This document shows, one piece after another, positions 40,426-49,690 of a stretch of 64,000 bases of DNA; the stretch's first letter is position 1; each line of letters opens with the position of its first letter. The DNA is from an uncultured Aquimarina sp. (lineage in GTDB: Bacteria > Bacteroidota > Bacteroidia > Flavobacteriales > Flavobacteriaceae). The notes under the pieces were generated by a model. It made no database searches, was not told the DNA's origin, and saw nothing but the letters and a program-made list of their open reading frames with translations. The translations under genes and the position numbers were made by a program. The DNA is taken from contig NZ_CANMED010000003.1 in NCBI RefSeq assembly GCF_947496855.1, forward strand, positions 124,001-188,000, written 5' to 3'.

Positions 40426-43139
40426 AATCGTAACAATAATCGAAGGTAATAATTAGCTCCATTTACTCCGAATTGCTGAACCCTTCTACTATAAACAAAA
40501 TTACCGTTACTGGTATTTTCAGAATGTGTATGCTTATCAGGAAATACATTAAAAATATTATTCCCTCCTAAAGTACATTTTACGTAATCATTAATCTGAT
40601 ATGAAATGGCCAAATCCGTTGTTAACTTAGGAGAAAAGGTTTGATCGCGAGATTCAATTATTCCTGTAAATTCATTTAACATCCAATTAGCCTGATTTCC
40701 ATCGTCTGGATGAATAAATTGTACTTCACCAAATAGGGTATTCACTATCTGTAAGCGAAATTTATCAAACTCATAAGATACTAAAGAATTTATTTTGTAA
40801 TTAGGTTGAGCAGATTCTACTCTAGCTATCTCTTCTCTATTAAATAATACATCTTCCTGCCCTACAAGAGAAGGTGAAACTTTAATGCGTCCTTTTATCC
40901 TAGTATTTGTTACATTAGCTCCTAATGTGGCATCCAATTTCCCTGTCCCAATAGTGGTTTTATAAACCAGAGCTATATCGGCTCCTGATGTTCTAGAATC
41001 AATAGCGTTTGTAAAAAACTGTGCTGCCCCTACTCCAAAAGGTTCTAAAATCGTTTCATATCCTTCATCGAATCTACCAGAAAGTACAATTCTATCATCT
41101 ATATTGATTGAATAATAATCAAATGTAAATGTGAAATTTTCATTTAGTTTCCCACTTACTCCTGCACTAAAATGCTTTGATAATTCTGGTTTCAATTTTT
41201 CTATACCAAAACCTTCTGAACCAGTAGCAACTGCGCTTTCGTTATTAAAAGTACCTACTTGAACACTTTCTCCATTAATAAACTGTGTGCTTATATTCTG
41301 AAAGAATACCTGATGAAGTGATGGTGCTCTAAAACCTGTAGAAAAACCTGCTCTAACACTAATATTATCATTAACTCTATATCTACTCGACAGTTTCCAG
41401 ATAGCTTGACCTCCAAAATCATTATACGCCTCATATCTTCCAGCGGCCTTTACTAATAGTTTTTCCGACACATTGGTTTCTATATCTAAATATGCTGAAC
41501 TATTAGTTCTAAAACGGTTTAACTCATTTTCTGGTTGAAAACCTGGAAAAACTTGTGCTCCAGCTTCTCTAGGAAGTTCATCACCAAGCTCATTAATATA
41601 GGTACTACCTCCATCAATATATGAAGCTTCTTCACCGGCTATAATCTGATAATTTTCTACTCTAAGCTCAGCTCCAAATGCAATATGTACACCATTAAGC
41701 CAATCAAAATTTTTAGAAATATCTAGATTGGTTGTATTTTGTTGGTATTCAAAACCTCCTGCATAAAAGGTTCTGGGAGAAGCTACTCCTAATGAAGCAT
41801 TATTAGAGTTATTAACTGTATAGTCCAAACTATTAATACCAATAGAATGGCTAAAATCTACATCCCATCCATTCTTAACTCCTCTAATTCCTCCTGCAAC
41901 CACATCATCCTGGATATCAGTTAATATTTGAGGAGAGAAACCGTTAGGAAATAGTTCAGGTACAACTCTATCTTGGTTTTTTGGAAAACGATAAAAACCA
42001 GCAGCCATACCTTCTCTGTAATTTCTTCCTCCTTGAAGATAAAACGTTGCTTTTTCAGACATTTTGATTTCGCCATTAAAAGCTAAAGCCAGATTTTGTG
42101 TTTCAGCACTTCCAATTTCCATAACTCTGCGGCCGGAATATCCTGTCTGATTAAAAAAATTGTTTTCTTGAATCAATTGCTCATCTTCTACCAAATCATC
42201 TGTATAAATTGTACCTGTATAATCTCCTGCCCTATTTACTGATTCTCGATCTCTATATTCCGCAGTTACATTTATATATCCTTCTTTTCCTATTTTTAGT
42301 CCAAAATTAGCAGCAGAATATGTGGTAAATCCATCACCTTCTGTAGTAATACCTACTCTATTATCAATACTAATAACTTCTGTTTGCTTCTTTAGAATGA
42401 TATTAATTACTCCTGCAATAGCATCAGATCCGTATTGAGAAGTTGCTCCATCTCTTAATATCTCTATACGTTCTATAGAAGCAATTGGTATAGCATTAAA
42501 ATCGGTTCCTACAGTACCTCTACCAACAGTACCATTTACATTAAGCAAAGAACTATTATGTCTTCTTTTTCCATTAACCAAAACCAAAATTTGATCTGGC
42601 CCTAGACCTCTTAGTGTAGCAGGATCGATATGATCTGTACCATCTGCAATTGTTTGATGTGTAGAATGAAAAGAAGGAACCAGATAATGCAGAATATGAC
42701 TTAATTCTATCTGCGAAGAATTTGTAATTTCCTGTGGAGAAATTATATCTACTGGGGCGGTCGTTTTAAGAAGAGATCGTGGCTTTGCTCTGGAACCAAG
42801 AGAGATTGGCTGATCCATAGAAAACCCAGTTTCTAATATAAAATCTAACTGAGCCGTTTCACCTACTTTAACCAGTATTGTTTTGGAAACCGAATTATAC
42901 ATAACAAATCCAGCTATAATTACATACTCTCCTTCATCGACATCAAAAGTATAATTACCATTAACATCTGTTGTAGTATCCTGGTTAGTTCCTTCAAGAC
43001 TAACTCTCGCTCCTGGTAAACTGCCAAATTGATCAGAAACATTCCCTGAAATAATAGCTCTTGATTGAGAAGAAGCTATTTGACAAAAACCAAAAAATAG
43101 TACATAGGCGATACAGGATGTAAACTGCAATCTAACCAT
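40422..43139 (-). CDS. TonB-dependent outer-membrane receptor, 905 aa
   Basis: Signal peptide (about 1-25), a carboxypeptidase-regulatory-like (beta-sandwich) domain (GNVSDQFGSLPGARVSLEGTNQDTTTDVNGNYTF, given in part), a plug domain (VLVNGKRRHNSSLL; IERIEILRDGATSQYGSDAIAGVINIILKK, given in part) and a 22-strand barrel ending with an aromatic residue region VNGANYYLRLLLRL. No SusD partner is encoded next to it, so it is not a SusCD pair. The ligand is unknown. It is fused at the operon level to the YfiR-domain kinase downstream, suggesting that uptake and signalling are coupled. Confidence 0.9.
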   Translation of the reverse strand: MVRLQFTSCIAYVLFFGFCQIASSQSRAIISGNVSDQFGSLPGARVSLEGTNQDTTTDVNGNYTFDVDEGEYVIIAGFVMYNSVSKTILVKVGETAQLDFILETGFSMDQPISLGSRAKPRSLLKTTAPVDIISPQEITNSSQIELSHILHYLVPSFHSTHQTIADGTDHIDPATLRGLGPDQILVLVNGKRRHNSSLLNVNGTVGRGTVGTDFNAIPIASIERIEILRDGATSQYGSDAIAGVINIILKKQTEVISIDNRVGITTEGDGFTTYSAANFGLKIGKEGYINVTAEYRDRESVNRAGDYTGTIYTDDLVEDEQLIQENNFFNQTGYSGRRVMEIGSAETQNLALAFNGEIKMSEKATFYLQGGRNYREGMAAGFYRFPKNQDRVVPELFPNGFSPQILTDIQDDVVAGGIRGVKNGWDVDFSHSIGINSLDYTVNNSNNASLGVASPRTFYAGGFEYQQNTTNLDISKNFDWLNGVHIAFGAELRVENYQIIAGEEASYIDGGSTYINELGDELPREAGAQVFPGFQPENELNRFRTNSSAYLDIETNVSEKLLVKAAGRYEAYNDFGGQAIWKLSSRYRVNDNISVRAGFSTGFRAPSLHQVFFQNISTQFINGESVQVGTFNNESAVATGSEGFGIEKLKPELSKHFSAGVSGKLNENFTFTFDYYSINIDDRIVLSGRFDEGYETILEPFGVGAAQFFTNAIDSRTSGADIALVYKTTIGTGKLDATLGANVTNTRIKGRIKVSPSLVGQEDVLFNREEIARVESAQPNYKINSLVSYEFDKFRLQIVNTLFGEVQFIHPDDGNQANWMLNEFTGIIESRDQTFSPKLTTDLAISYQINDYVKCTLGGNNIFNVFPDKHTHSENTSNGNFVYSRRVQQFGVNGANYYLRLLLRL

Positions 43140-43276
43140 AAGGGGTAATTTTAAATTTATTTCTTATTAAAAATGTTTGTGTGTGTATCTAAATGATTAT
43201 AGCAATATAAATAATAAAAAACCAAAAAAAAATCTTAAAAGAGGTATTCTTTTATAAATAAATCAAAGAACTGGAT

Positions 43277-43702
43277 TTATCCCATTAAAGTTAATTCTTT
43301 AGTAAAGTATTCCTCATTAAAACATTCCATTACTATAGTATCCATAACAACTCTAGAAAGCATTTTCCCTTTAAAACCTTTAACTTCTGGGATAGAGTCT
43401 GCTACAGCTTTATCTTCTGCCGGTAATATCGAACCAAGCATTAAAAAGATATTTGTTTTTCTAAATGTACTTTCTAATTTCTGAAATTCAGATAAAAACT
43501 CCCAACCATTCATTATAGGCATATTGATATCTAAAAAAATTATTTCAGGGATCACTCCAGATTTAATAATCTCTAAAGCTTCCAAACCATTTTTAGCAAC
43601 TAATATTTCATCAGCATAACCTGTTTTAGAAAGTATTGTTTTATTAAAAAAAATAGTGGCTTCACTATCATCAACCAAAAGTACTTTTGTTATTGTTTTC
43701 AT
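43277..43702 (-). CDS. Divergent stand-alone response regulator (type 1b), 141 aa
   Basis: CheY-like receiver without output domain. Acidic pair DD (11-12) and phospho-acceptor Asp58 (IIFLDINMPIMNGWEF) are intact. At the switch position the canonical Ser/Thr is replaced around Gly90 (FLMLGSILP), and the conserved Lys is followed by Met rather than Pro (GFKGKMLS). Conformational signalling is therefore probably altered. It overlaps the upstream type-2 receiver by 4 bases (ATGA). It is the last of four receivers, 137 bases before the TonB receptor gene. Confidence 0.85.
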   Translation of the reverse strand: MKTITKVLLVDDSEATIFFNKTILSKTGYADEILVAKNGLEALEIIKSGVIPEIIFLDINMPIMNGWEFLSEFQKLESTFRKTNIFLMLGSILPAEDKAVADSIPEVKGFKGKMLSRVVMDTIVMECFNEEYFTKELTLMG

Positions 43703-44121
43703 ATAAAAGGGGTTCTTAAAAAGTGTTTTTCTATTACATTATTTAACAATGGGAATGATAATGGTTTACTAATAAGATCTTCCACTAAAGAATTCGCTTT
43801 AGAGTTTTCTATGTCTTTGAGGTCAGAAGAAGTTGTTAATATTATTACTTTGATGTCTTCAATAATATTACGGTTTAACTTTGAATATTCTGTTAAAAAT
43901 TCCCAGCCATTCATAGCTGGCATATTAAGGTCTAAAAAAATTAAATTTGGCTTTAATTCAATTCCCTTTTCTACGTTTACTAAATACTTTAAAGCATCTT
44001 TTCCACTTTGTTTTACTTGTATATTGTCAAAACTGTTATGTTTTGACAACACCTTACTGTTATAAAAGTTGGTGGGTCTATCGTCATCTATTAGCAAAAC
44101 GCAATTAACTAACGTACTCAT
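43699..44121 (-). CDS. Stand-alone response regulator (type 2b), 140 aa
   Basis: The start at 44121 (MSTLVNCVLLIDDDRPTNFY) is preferred over the ATG 36 bases upstream because it places the acidic triad DDD at the normal distance from the N-terminus. Asp64 (LIFLDLNMPAMNGWEF), Thr96-Thr97 (IILTTSSD) and Lys119-Pro120 (LISKPLS) are all canonical. No output domain. Paired with the type-1b gene that it overlaps; the pair is a duplicate of the next one upstream. Confidence 0.87.
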   Translation of the reverse strand: MSTLVNCVLLIDDDRPTNFYNSKVLSKHNSFDNIQVKQSGKDALKYLVNVEKGIELKPNLIFLDLNMPAMNGWEFLTEYSKLNRNIIEDIKVIILTTSSDLKDIENSKANSLVEDLISKPLSFPLLNNVIEKHFLRTPFI

Positions 44122-44311
44122 AATATATTTTTTGTTGGTATTCCCCAAAAAAAACACATCACAGTAAAAAAGTAATAGTAATCTATAATTTTAGCTACTC
44201 ACTTTACGGTTAAACGCAAAAAAGGCCGATAAAGTGTATTTTGTTTATGAAGAAGTAAGTTTTTACAGCTTTTTTAAGTGTAAAAGTTAAACAAAATGAG
44301 TTTGTTAATTT

Positions 44312-44713
44312 CTAGTTTAGAGATTCATCGAAATATTTAGATACAATTTCCAAAACAATTTCTTTGGTTAACATTTTTTCTCTAAATTCAGTTACTTGAG
44401 GAAAAGATTTTAGCATCTTTTCTTCTTCCTCGCTTAATTTAGCTCCTATCATTACTATGATTTTTGAGTTTTTATCAGTAGCCGATAGTTGATTGTGCTG
44501 TTCTAAAAATTCCCAACCATTCATCACTGGCATATTTAGATCTAAAAATATTATTTCAGGAATCGTATCAGATTGTAGATATTGCATAGCACTACTACCA
44601 TTAGTAGCTATAAGCACTTCTTCTACACAGTCTGTTTTTTGGATAATGGTTTTATTAAAAAAATTAGTTGAATTACTATCATCAACAAGAAGAAAACGCT
44701 TTAACCTATCCAT
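44312..44713 (-). CDS. Divergent stand-alone response regulator (type 1a), 133 aa
   Basis: Very similar to the type-1b protein: FLLVDDSNSTNFFNKTI at the N-terminus and Asp58 in IIFLDLNMPVMNGWEFL. The switch residue is again missing (IVMIGAKL, Gly90) and Lys113 is followed by Met (FREKMLT), so the same unusual substitutions are kept in both copies. This argues that they are functional rather than decay. It lies 52 bases downstream of the type-2a gene. Confidence 0.85.
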   Translation of the reverse strand: MDRLKRFLLVDDSNSTNFFNKTIIQKTDCVEEVLIATNGSSAMQYLQSDTIPEIIFLDLNMPVMNGWEFLEQHNQLSATDKNSKIIVMIGAKLSEEEEKMLKSFPQVTEFREKMLTKEIVLEIVSKYFDESLN

Positions 44714-44765
44714 TTTGAAAAATATACCTTATTAAACCTTGTACTCCAGTAATTCTACAAATTAC

Positions 44766-45182
44766 TTAAAATACTTGTTGAAAATGTTTTTCAATAACAT
44801 TATCCAGCAAATCTAGTGATAATGGTTTATTTATAAAATCATCTACAGAATGATTTTTTATTGATTCATTAACGTCATCCGGGTTAGAGGACGTGGATAA
44901 TAAAATTACTTTAATGCCTTCTGTAGTATTCTTATTCAACTTAGCAAATTCTACCAAAAACTCCCATCCGTTCATTGCTGGCATATTAATATCCAGAAAA
45001 ATAAGATTTGGTTTTATTGCTACCTGATTTTCCACTTTAGCAAGATAATCCAGTGCAGCTTTCCCACTATGTACTGTATTTATGTTATCAAAACTATTGT
45101 GTCTGGTTACTACTCTTTCATTAAAGAAATTTGTGGCCTTATCATCATCGATTAAAAGGACACAGGGGATTGATTTCTCCAT
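44766..45182 (-). CDS. Stand-alone response regulator (type 2a), 138 aa
   Basis: The start at 45182 (MEKSIPCVLLIDDDKATNFF) aligns with the type-2b start; the longer frame to 45269 adds a non-conserved leader. Canonical receiver residues: DDD (12-14), Asp64 (LIFLDINMPAMNGWEF), Ser96-Thr97 (ILLSTSSN) and Lys119-Pro120. First gene of the receiver cluster, divergent from the GNAT gene at 45450. The promoter should lie in 45183-45449. Confidence 0.87.
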   Translation of the reverse strand: MEKSIPCVLLIDDDKATNFFNERVVTRHNSFDNINTVHSGKAALDYLAKVENQVAIKPNLIFLDINMPAMNGWEFLVEFAKLNKNTTEGIKVILLSTSSNPDDVNESIKNHSVDDFINKPLSLDLLDNVIEKHFQQVF

Positions 45183-45449
45183 AAAGTTTTTCCAATTACA
45201 GTCAAAAAAACTAAACTTATTTGACATAGACACCATAAAATCAGACTTTCCGAAGTAGTTTTCGTTCAAAAACCTAATTTAAACGACAAAACAACCTTAA
45301 ATGTTTTACCGTATCGGTATTACGGCATTAAAGTCTTAAAAATTCTCTTCAACCAAAATTGACAATCGTTTAACAAAGTTCTATTAAAAATAAATGTACA
45401 TTTGAAACTAGTTGGACAATAATTTGTCAATAACATTTGTAAGGGATTT

Positions 45450-46637
45450 ATGCTTGACAAAATAAAAAATAGGTGCAAAGCCACCACATTACATTATTCA
45501 ATATTTAAAAATACTACTGACATTCCATTTAATGAATGGAATAGTATAAATAGAGAAAATAATCTTTTTCTTACATTGGATTATCTCAATACGCTAGAAA
45601 ATACATTATCAGAAACTATTGGATTTAGATATATCGTATTTTATGATAAAAATGAACCAGTCAGTATCGCCGTAACTCAGCTTATTACATTTAACACAGA
45701 AGATCTAAAATTTCAGGAATTTCCATGTAGAATTAGCGATGCTATCAAAAATACGTTCATTAAAAGTATGGATGTTAGAGTATTGGTCTGTGGAAATCTA
45801 TTTTCTTGTGGAGAACACGGTTTTCTATATTCTGATAAAATTAGTGCAAAGGAAGCTTTTGAAAATTTATCTGATGCATTACGAGAAATCAGAAAAACTG
45901 AAAGATCTGATAAACCCTCTTTTATTTTACTAAAAGAATTCTGGCCAACATCTTTTCATCAAAGTGATTATATTAAAGATCAGAAATTTAGAGAATTTAG
46001 GATTGACGTAAATATGGTCTTGAAAGTAGAGCCCAACTGGAATGATTTTGAAGATTACTTAAGTAGTATGAAGACCAAGTTTAGAACCAGAGCAAAAAAG
46101 GTTTTCAAAAAATCTTCAGATATAATAGTTAAAGATTTTACTCCTGAAGATATAGATAATTATAAAGACGCAATTAACAAGTTGTACCTATCAGTATTAG
46201 ACAAAGCTGATTTTAAAATAGGAAAATTAGATGCTATTACATTCAGAAAACTAAAAAAAAGAGTCAAGAATTCATTTGTTTTCAAGGCATATTTCCTAGA
46301 TGACAAGCTAGTTGGCTTCACCACTTCTTTTATTTTAAATCATGTTGTAGAAGCAAATCATATTGGAATCGATTATGCATATAACAAATCACACGATATT
46401 TATCAAAGAATGCTATATGACTACGTTGACCTGGCTATTGAGAAGAACGTTACTGAGCTAAGGTTGGGTAGAACTGCAGAGATTATTAAAAGTTCTGTAG
46501 GTGCCAAGCCTGTAGAAATGAAACTTTATGTTCGACACGGTAATTCTATCTCCAATAAACTTTTAAAACCTTTGGTCGAATTTATTTCTCCCAGTGAGTA
46601 CGAAGTACGGAATCCGTTTAAACTTCAATTAGGCTAG
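45450..46637 (+). CDS. GNAT/FemAB-like acyltransferase, 395 aa
   Basis: Two GNAT-type domains, as in BioF2/FemAB-like acyltransferases (Acetyltransf_6 group). The C-terminal one shows FKAYFLDDKLVGFTTSFILNHVVEANHIGIDYAYNKSHDIYQRMLYD (given in part), with the conserved region for acyl-donor binding. Flavobacterial members are annotated as GNAT proteins without known substrates, possibly modifying cell-surface or amino-acid conjugates. Two bases separate it from the next gene, so they are co-transcribed. Confidence 0.75.
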   Translation: MLDKIKNRCKATTLHYSIFKNTTDIPFNEWNSINRENNLFLTLDYLNTLENTLSETIGFRYIVFYDKNEPVSIAVTQLITFNTEDLKFQEFPCRISDAIKNTFIKSMDVRVLVCGNLFSCGEHGFLYSDKISAKEAFENLSDALREIRKTERSDKPSFILLKEFWPTSFHQSDYIKDQKFREFRIDVNMVLKVEPNWNDFEDYLSSMKTKFRTRAKKVFKKSSDIIVKDFTPEDIDNYKDAINKLYLSVLDKADFKIGKLDAITFRKLKKRVKNSFVFKAYFLDDKLVGFTTSFILNHVVEANHIGIDYAYNKSHDIYQRMLYDYVDLAIEKNVTELRLGRTAEIIKSSVGAKPVEMKLYVRHGNSISNKLLKPLVEFISPSEYEVRNPFKLQLG

Positions 46638-46639
46638 GC

Positions 46640-47653
46640 ATGGATTCATTAACCCAAATTGTTTTAGGCGCAGCTGTTGGAGAAGCAGCCATAGGAAAAA
46701 AAGTTGGTAATAAGGCAATGCTTTGGGGAGCCATTGCAGGAACAATTCCGGATCTAGATGTAATGGCTAAGTTGTTTTTTGATAATGTTACTGCTAATGA
46801 ATTGCACAGAGGATTTTCTCATTCTATATTGTTTAGCATTATTATGGCTCCTATCCTCGGATGGTTGGTTGCTAAATTATATAAAAATAAAGAAGCTAAT
46901 TGGAAAGATTGGACAAAATTGATGTTTCTTGGATTATTTACACATCCAATTCTGGACGCATTTACTACTTGGGGAACACAATTATTCTGGCCTCTGAATC
47001 ATAAGGTAGCTTTTAATAATATTTTTGTAGTGGATCCTTTGTATACAGTCCCTTTTTTGATCTTTCTCATTATTACGATGTTTTACAAGAGAACACACCC
47101 GAAAAGAAGAAAATTTAATAATCTCGGATTATATTGCAGTAGTATTTACCTGCTAATCACACTTTTTCTTCAACGATCTGCAGAATTCAATTTTACGATC
47201 AATTTAGAGAATCAACATGTACAATACAATGAAATACAAACGCGTCCTACTCCACTTAATAGTATTTTATGGACCGCTAATATAGAAACCAAAGACTCTT
47301 TTCTTATCGGTTATTATTCATTTCTCGATGAACCGGATATCATTGACTTTGCTGAGTTTCCTAAAAACCATCATTTATTAGGGGATCTAAAAGATGACCC
47401 GTTAATTCCACGTCTGATCAAATTAACTGAAGGTTGGTATACTATCGAAAAGGATGATGATAAAACTTATTTTAATGATCTTAGGTTTGGTCAACTAGAA
47501 ATGGGTGCAGATACTAGTCGTTTTGTATTCAGTTATGAGCTATATTATGATACTAAAGGCGAATTAAAAGCAAAAGAAAGAGAGCGCGTTATCGGGGATG
47601 CTACTCCAATGCTTAAAAAGCTTTTCGCAAGAGTACTTGGAAATAAATCATAA
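46640..47653 (+). CDS. Membrane-bound metal-dependent hydrolase (YdjM-like), 337 aa
   Basis: PF04307-type integral-membrane hydrolase: MDSLTQIVLGAAVGEA at the start, then GTIPDLDV, LHRGFSHSILF (metal-binding His residues, about 54-64) and FLGLFTHPILDAFTTWGTQLFWP (HPxxD). Four transmembrane helices occupy the first half; the C-terminal 150 residues form a soluble domain. The substrate is unknown. Co-transcribed with the GNAT gene upstream. A bidirectional terminator follows. Confidence 0.85.
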   Translation: MDSLTQIVLGAAVGEAAIGKKVGNKAMLWGAIAGTIPDLDVMAKLFFDNVTANELHRGFSHSILFSIIMAPILGWLVAKLYKNKEANWKDWTKLMFLGLFTHPILDAFTTWGTQLFWPLNHKVAFNNIFVVDPLYTVPFLIFLIITMFYKRTHPKRRKFNNLGLYCSSIYLLITLFLQRSAEFNFTINLENQHVQYNEIQTRPTPLNSILWTANIETKDSFLIGYYSFLDEPDIIDFAEFPKNHHLLGDLKDDPLIPRLIKLTEGWYTIEKDDDKTYFNDLRFGQLEMGADTSRFVFSYELYYDTKGELKAKERERVIGDATPMLKKLFARVLGNKS

Positions 47654-47683
47654 AAAAGGCTCGAAATATCGAACCCTTTTTAC
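47653..47683. terminator. Bidirectional terminator
   Basis: AAAAAAGG and CCCTTTTT arms enclose CTCGAAATATCGAA, a second small stem. T-rich on both strands, and placed in the 48 bases between two convergent genes. Confidence 0.65.
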
Positions 47684-47701
47684 CTGTACTATTATTTTCT
47701 T

Positions 47702-48202
47702 TTAGGCAAATTGACAAATCACCCCTCCCATTAAAGCTAAACATACAGTCCAATATCCAACATTAACAGCGATATATTTAAAGCCTTTTCTTTCGAACAT
47801 TGCATTGGTTCCCAAAACAGGTAATACAAAAAATATTCCTGTCAATGCCCCATGGAAAACTCCGTGTTTAAAAGTTCTAAAATTTGTACCATACTTGTTA
47901 ATAAAATCTTGTGCATACTGATAAGTCTCAGTTCCCTCAACCATTAGATCAGGGTCATTCATAAGAGTTGAAAAAAAACCAAACTGATGTATAACTAATA
48001 TATTAACCATAGTAGCTAACATAAAACTAAAAACATAGGAAACAATAAAAATAACAGCCATATTACCTCCTTTTAAATCCTCTGTAGTAAAACCACAAGC
48101 GTTCATCCAAACGGTACCAAAAACCTTTGGATTGTACCATATAAATCCTAATATCATAGGAATAAGTGCTGCAACCGCAGCAATCAATAAATTAAATTCC
48201 AT
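47702..48202 (-). CDS. DUF1761 membrane protein, 166 aa
   Basis: Four transmembrane helices. It opens MEFNLLIAAVAALIPMILGFIWYNPKVFGTVWMNACGFT (given in part), the conserved DUF1761 start with the WYNPKVFG motif. Family function unknown. Convergent with the hydrolase gene and 57 bases downstream of the LysE-like gene, so possibly co-transcribed with it. Confidence 0.85.
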   Translation of the reverse strand: MEFNLLIAAVAALIPMILGFIWYNPKVFGTVWMNACGFTTEDLKGGNMAVIFIVSYVFSFMLATMVNILVIHQFGFFSTLMNDPDLMVEGTETYQYAQDFINKYGTNFRTFKHGVFHGALTGIFFVLPVLGTNAMFERKGFKYIAVNVGYWTVCLALMGGVICQFA

Positions 48203-48259
48203 ATTGGTCTGTTTTTTAAGTTGTTACCCAAATATAACCAAAATCAATTTCATGAAATT

Positions 48260-48859
48260 CTACCAAACTAAATAAGCCAAGCGAAAAGAGAAAATTAATA
48301 AAATTACTCCAGTAATTTTAAAAAAAATGTTTAGTCTAAACCTTGAGATAAATTTTTTAAATTTTCCTGAAAGAAACACCTTTGATAAATCTGTAATAAA
48401 AACACCTACTAAAACAGCTATTAGAAATAGTAAAAGGGATGCAGTATCATTATATTTTTGTTGCCCATATTTAAATACTCCTATCCAAACTATAAATACA
48501 AATGGGTTGAAAAAATTTATACTAAAACCTTTTATAAAAAAAACGTTCCATTTTTTGGAAACCACAGATAAATCCTTGGTAATTACTGCATTTTTAAATA
48601 GATAATTAATTCCCAATCCAAAGAGGATACAGCTTCCGATAATACCAACCCAGAATTGATTTTGTGTTGCTATCATAAAAGAAGAAAGTCCATAGTAACA
48701 CAATACAACACAGATGATATCACTAACTATGATTCCTAAAGCGACAGACACACCCGCTTTTATTCCGTATTGAAAACTACTATTTAATAATAAAAAAAAC
48801 ACTGGACCAACAAATATGATCATCGCTATTCCAATAAAAAAGCCTTCAATAAATGACAT
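48260..48859 (-). CDS. LysE-family amino-acid exporter, 199 aa
   Basis: Six transmembrane helices. The N-terminal GFFIGIAMIIFVGPVFFLLLNSSFQYGIKAGVSVALGIIVSDIICVV (given in part) contains the LysE GPV motif and the second-helix G-x-x-x-S/D pattern. LysE proteins export basic amino acids, homoserine or thiol-containing products; the substrate cannot be read from the sequence. Divergent from the carboxylase operon. Confidence 0.85.
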   Translation of the reverse strand: MSFIEGFFIGIAMIIFVGPVFFLLLNSSFQYGIKAGVSVALGIIVSDIICVVLCYYGLSSFMIATQNQFWVGIIGSCILFGLGINYLFKNAVITKDLSVVSKKWNVFFIKGFSINFFNPFVFIVWIGVFKYGQQKYNDTASLLLFLIAVLVGVFITDLSKVFLSGKFKKFISRFRLNIFFKITGVILLIFSFRLAYLVW

Positions 48860-49154
48860 ATATTAAAATCGTTCAATAACAAACAGGATTATGTATGTTT
48901 TGTAAATATAGCTATAATCGTCTGCTTTTTTTACCAACTTTTTAAGAATATAGAAGCATAAAATATGTTATTTGCGATCACAATAATACTCTTCTGATGC
49001 CTTTTTGCAAACCTTTCTAAATAGTAAGCTCACCCTTTAATTGAAAAAATCACAAAAAATACCGCTTTAGCCAAACATATTTTAAAATATTCTTAACAAA
49101 CATTCACGATAAATATAAATACTTATATTTATCCACCAATTGAATGGTTTATTT

Positions 49155-49640
49155 ATGAGTGCACATTATAAAGTAAAAATAAATAAGGATTTTGAAACTA
49201 CGATATCCGAAGATGCTATTTTGCAAACCGATGTTATTAAAACTTCTAACTCAAAATTTCATATTATTGAGGGTAATCAATCTTATCATACAGAAATAAT
49301 AAAATCTGATTTTAATGATAAAAAATATACCGTCAAAGTCAATTCCAATACCTACGAAGTAGCCATATCTAACCCTTTGGATATGATGATTTCTGAAATG
49401 GGTTTTTCTATTGGAGCTTCAAAACAAGTAAATTCTATAAAATCTCCAATGCCAGGTCTTATTATAGATATTCAGGTAACTGTTGGTCAAACGGTAAAAG
49501 AAGATGATTACTTATTAGTTTTGGAAGCCATGAAAATGGAAAACATCATTACTTCACCAAGAGAAGGAATTATTAAATCCATTTCAGTTTCAAAAGGAGA
49601 TGCCGTCGATAAAGGAAAATTATTAATCGAATTCGAATAA
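49155..49640 (+). CDS. Biotin carboxyl carrier subunit of acyl-CoA carboxylase
   Basis: The start is placed at the second ATG (MSAHYKVKINKDFET), which matches the usual N-terminus of this flavobacterial subunit; an ATG 15 bases earlier is possible. The C-terminal biotinyl domain begins KSPMPGLIIDIQVTVGQTV and carries EAMKMEN with biotinylated Lys127. The N-terminal 85 residues bridge to the carboxylase. First of three genes (51 bases before the biotin carboxylase), forming with them an acetyl/propionyl-CoA carboxylase. Confidence 0.9.
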   Translation: MSAHYKVKINKDFETTISEDAILQTDVIKTSNSKFHIIEGNQSYHTEIIKSDFNDKKYTVKVNSNTYEVAISNPLDMMISEMGFSIGASKQVNSIKSPMPGLIIDIQVTVGQTVKEDDYLLVLEAMKMENIITSPREGIIKSISVSKGDAVDKGKLLIEFE

Positions 49641-49690
49641 AATCTTATCCCAGATAAAATCAAAAGACATATCATAATTTCTAGTATACT

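Noticed and set aside
40422..43139. SusC-type receptor of a polysaccharide locus
   Set aside because: No SusD-like gene, glycoside hydrolase or sulfatase lies next to it; its coupled gene is a histidine kinase.
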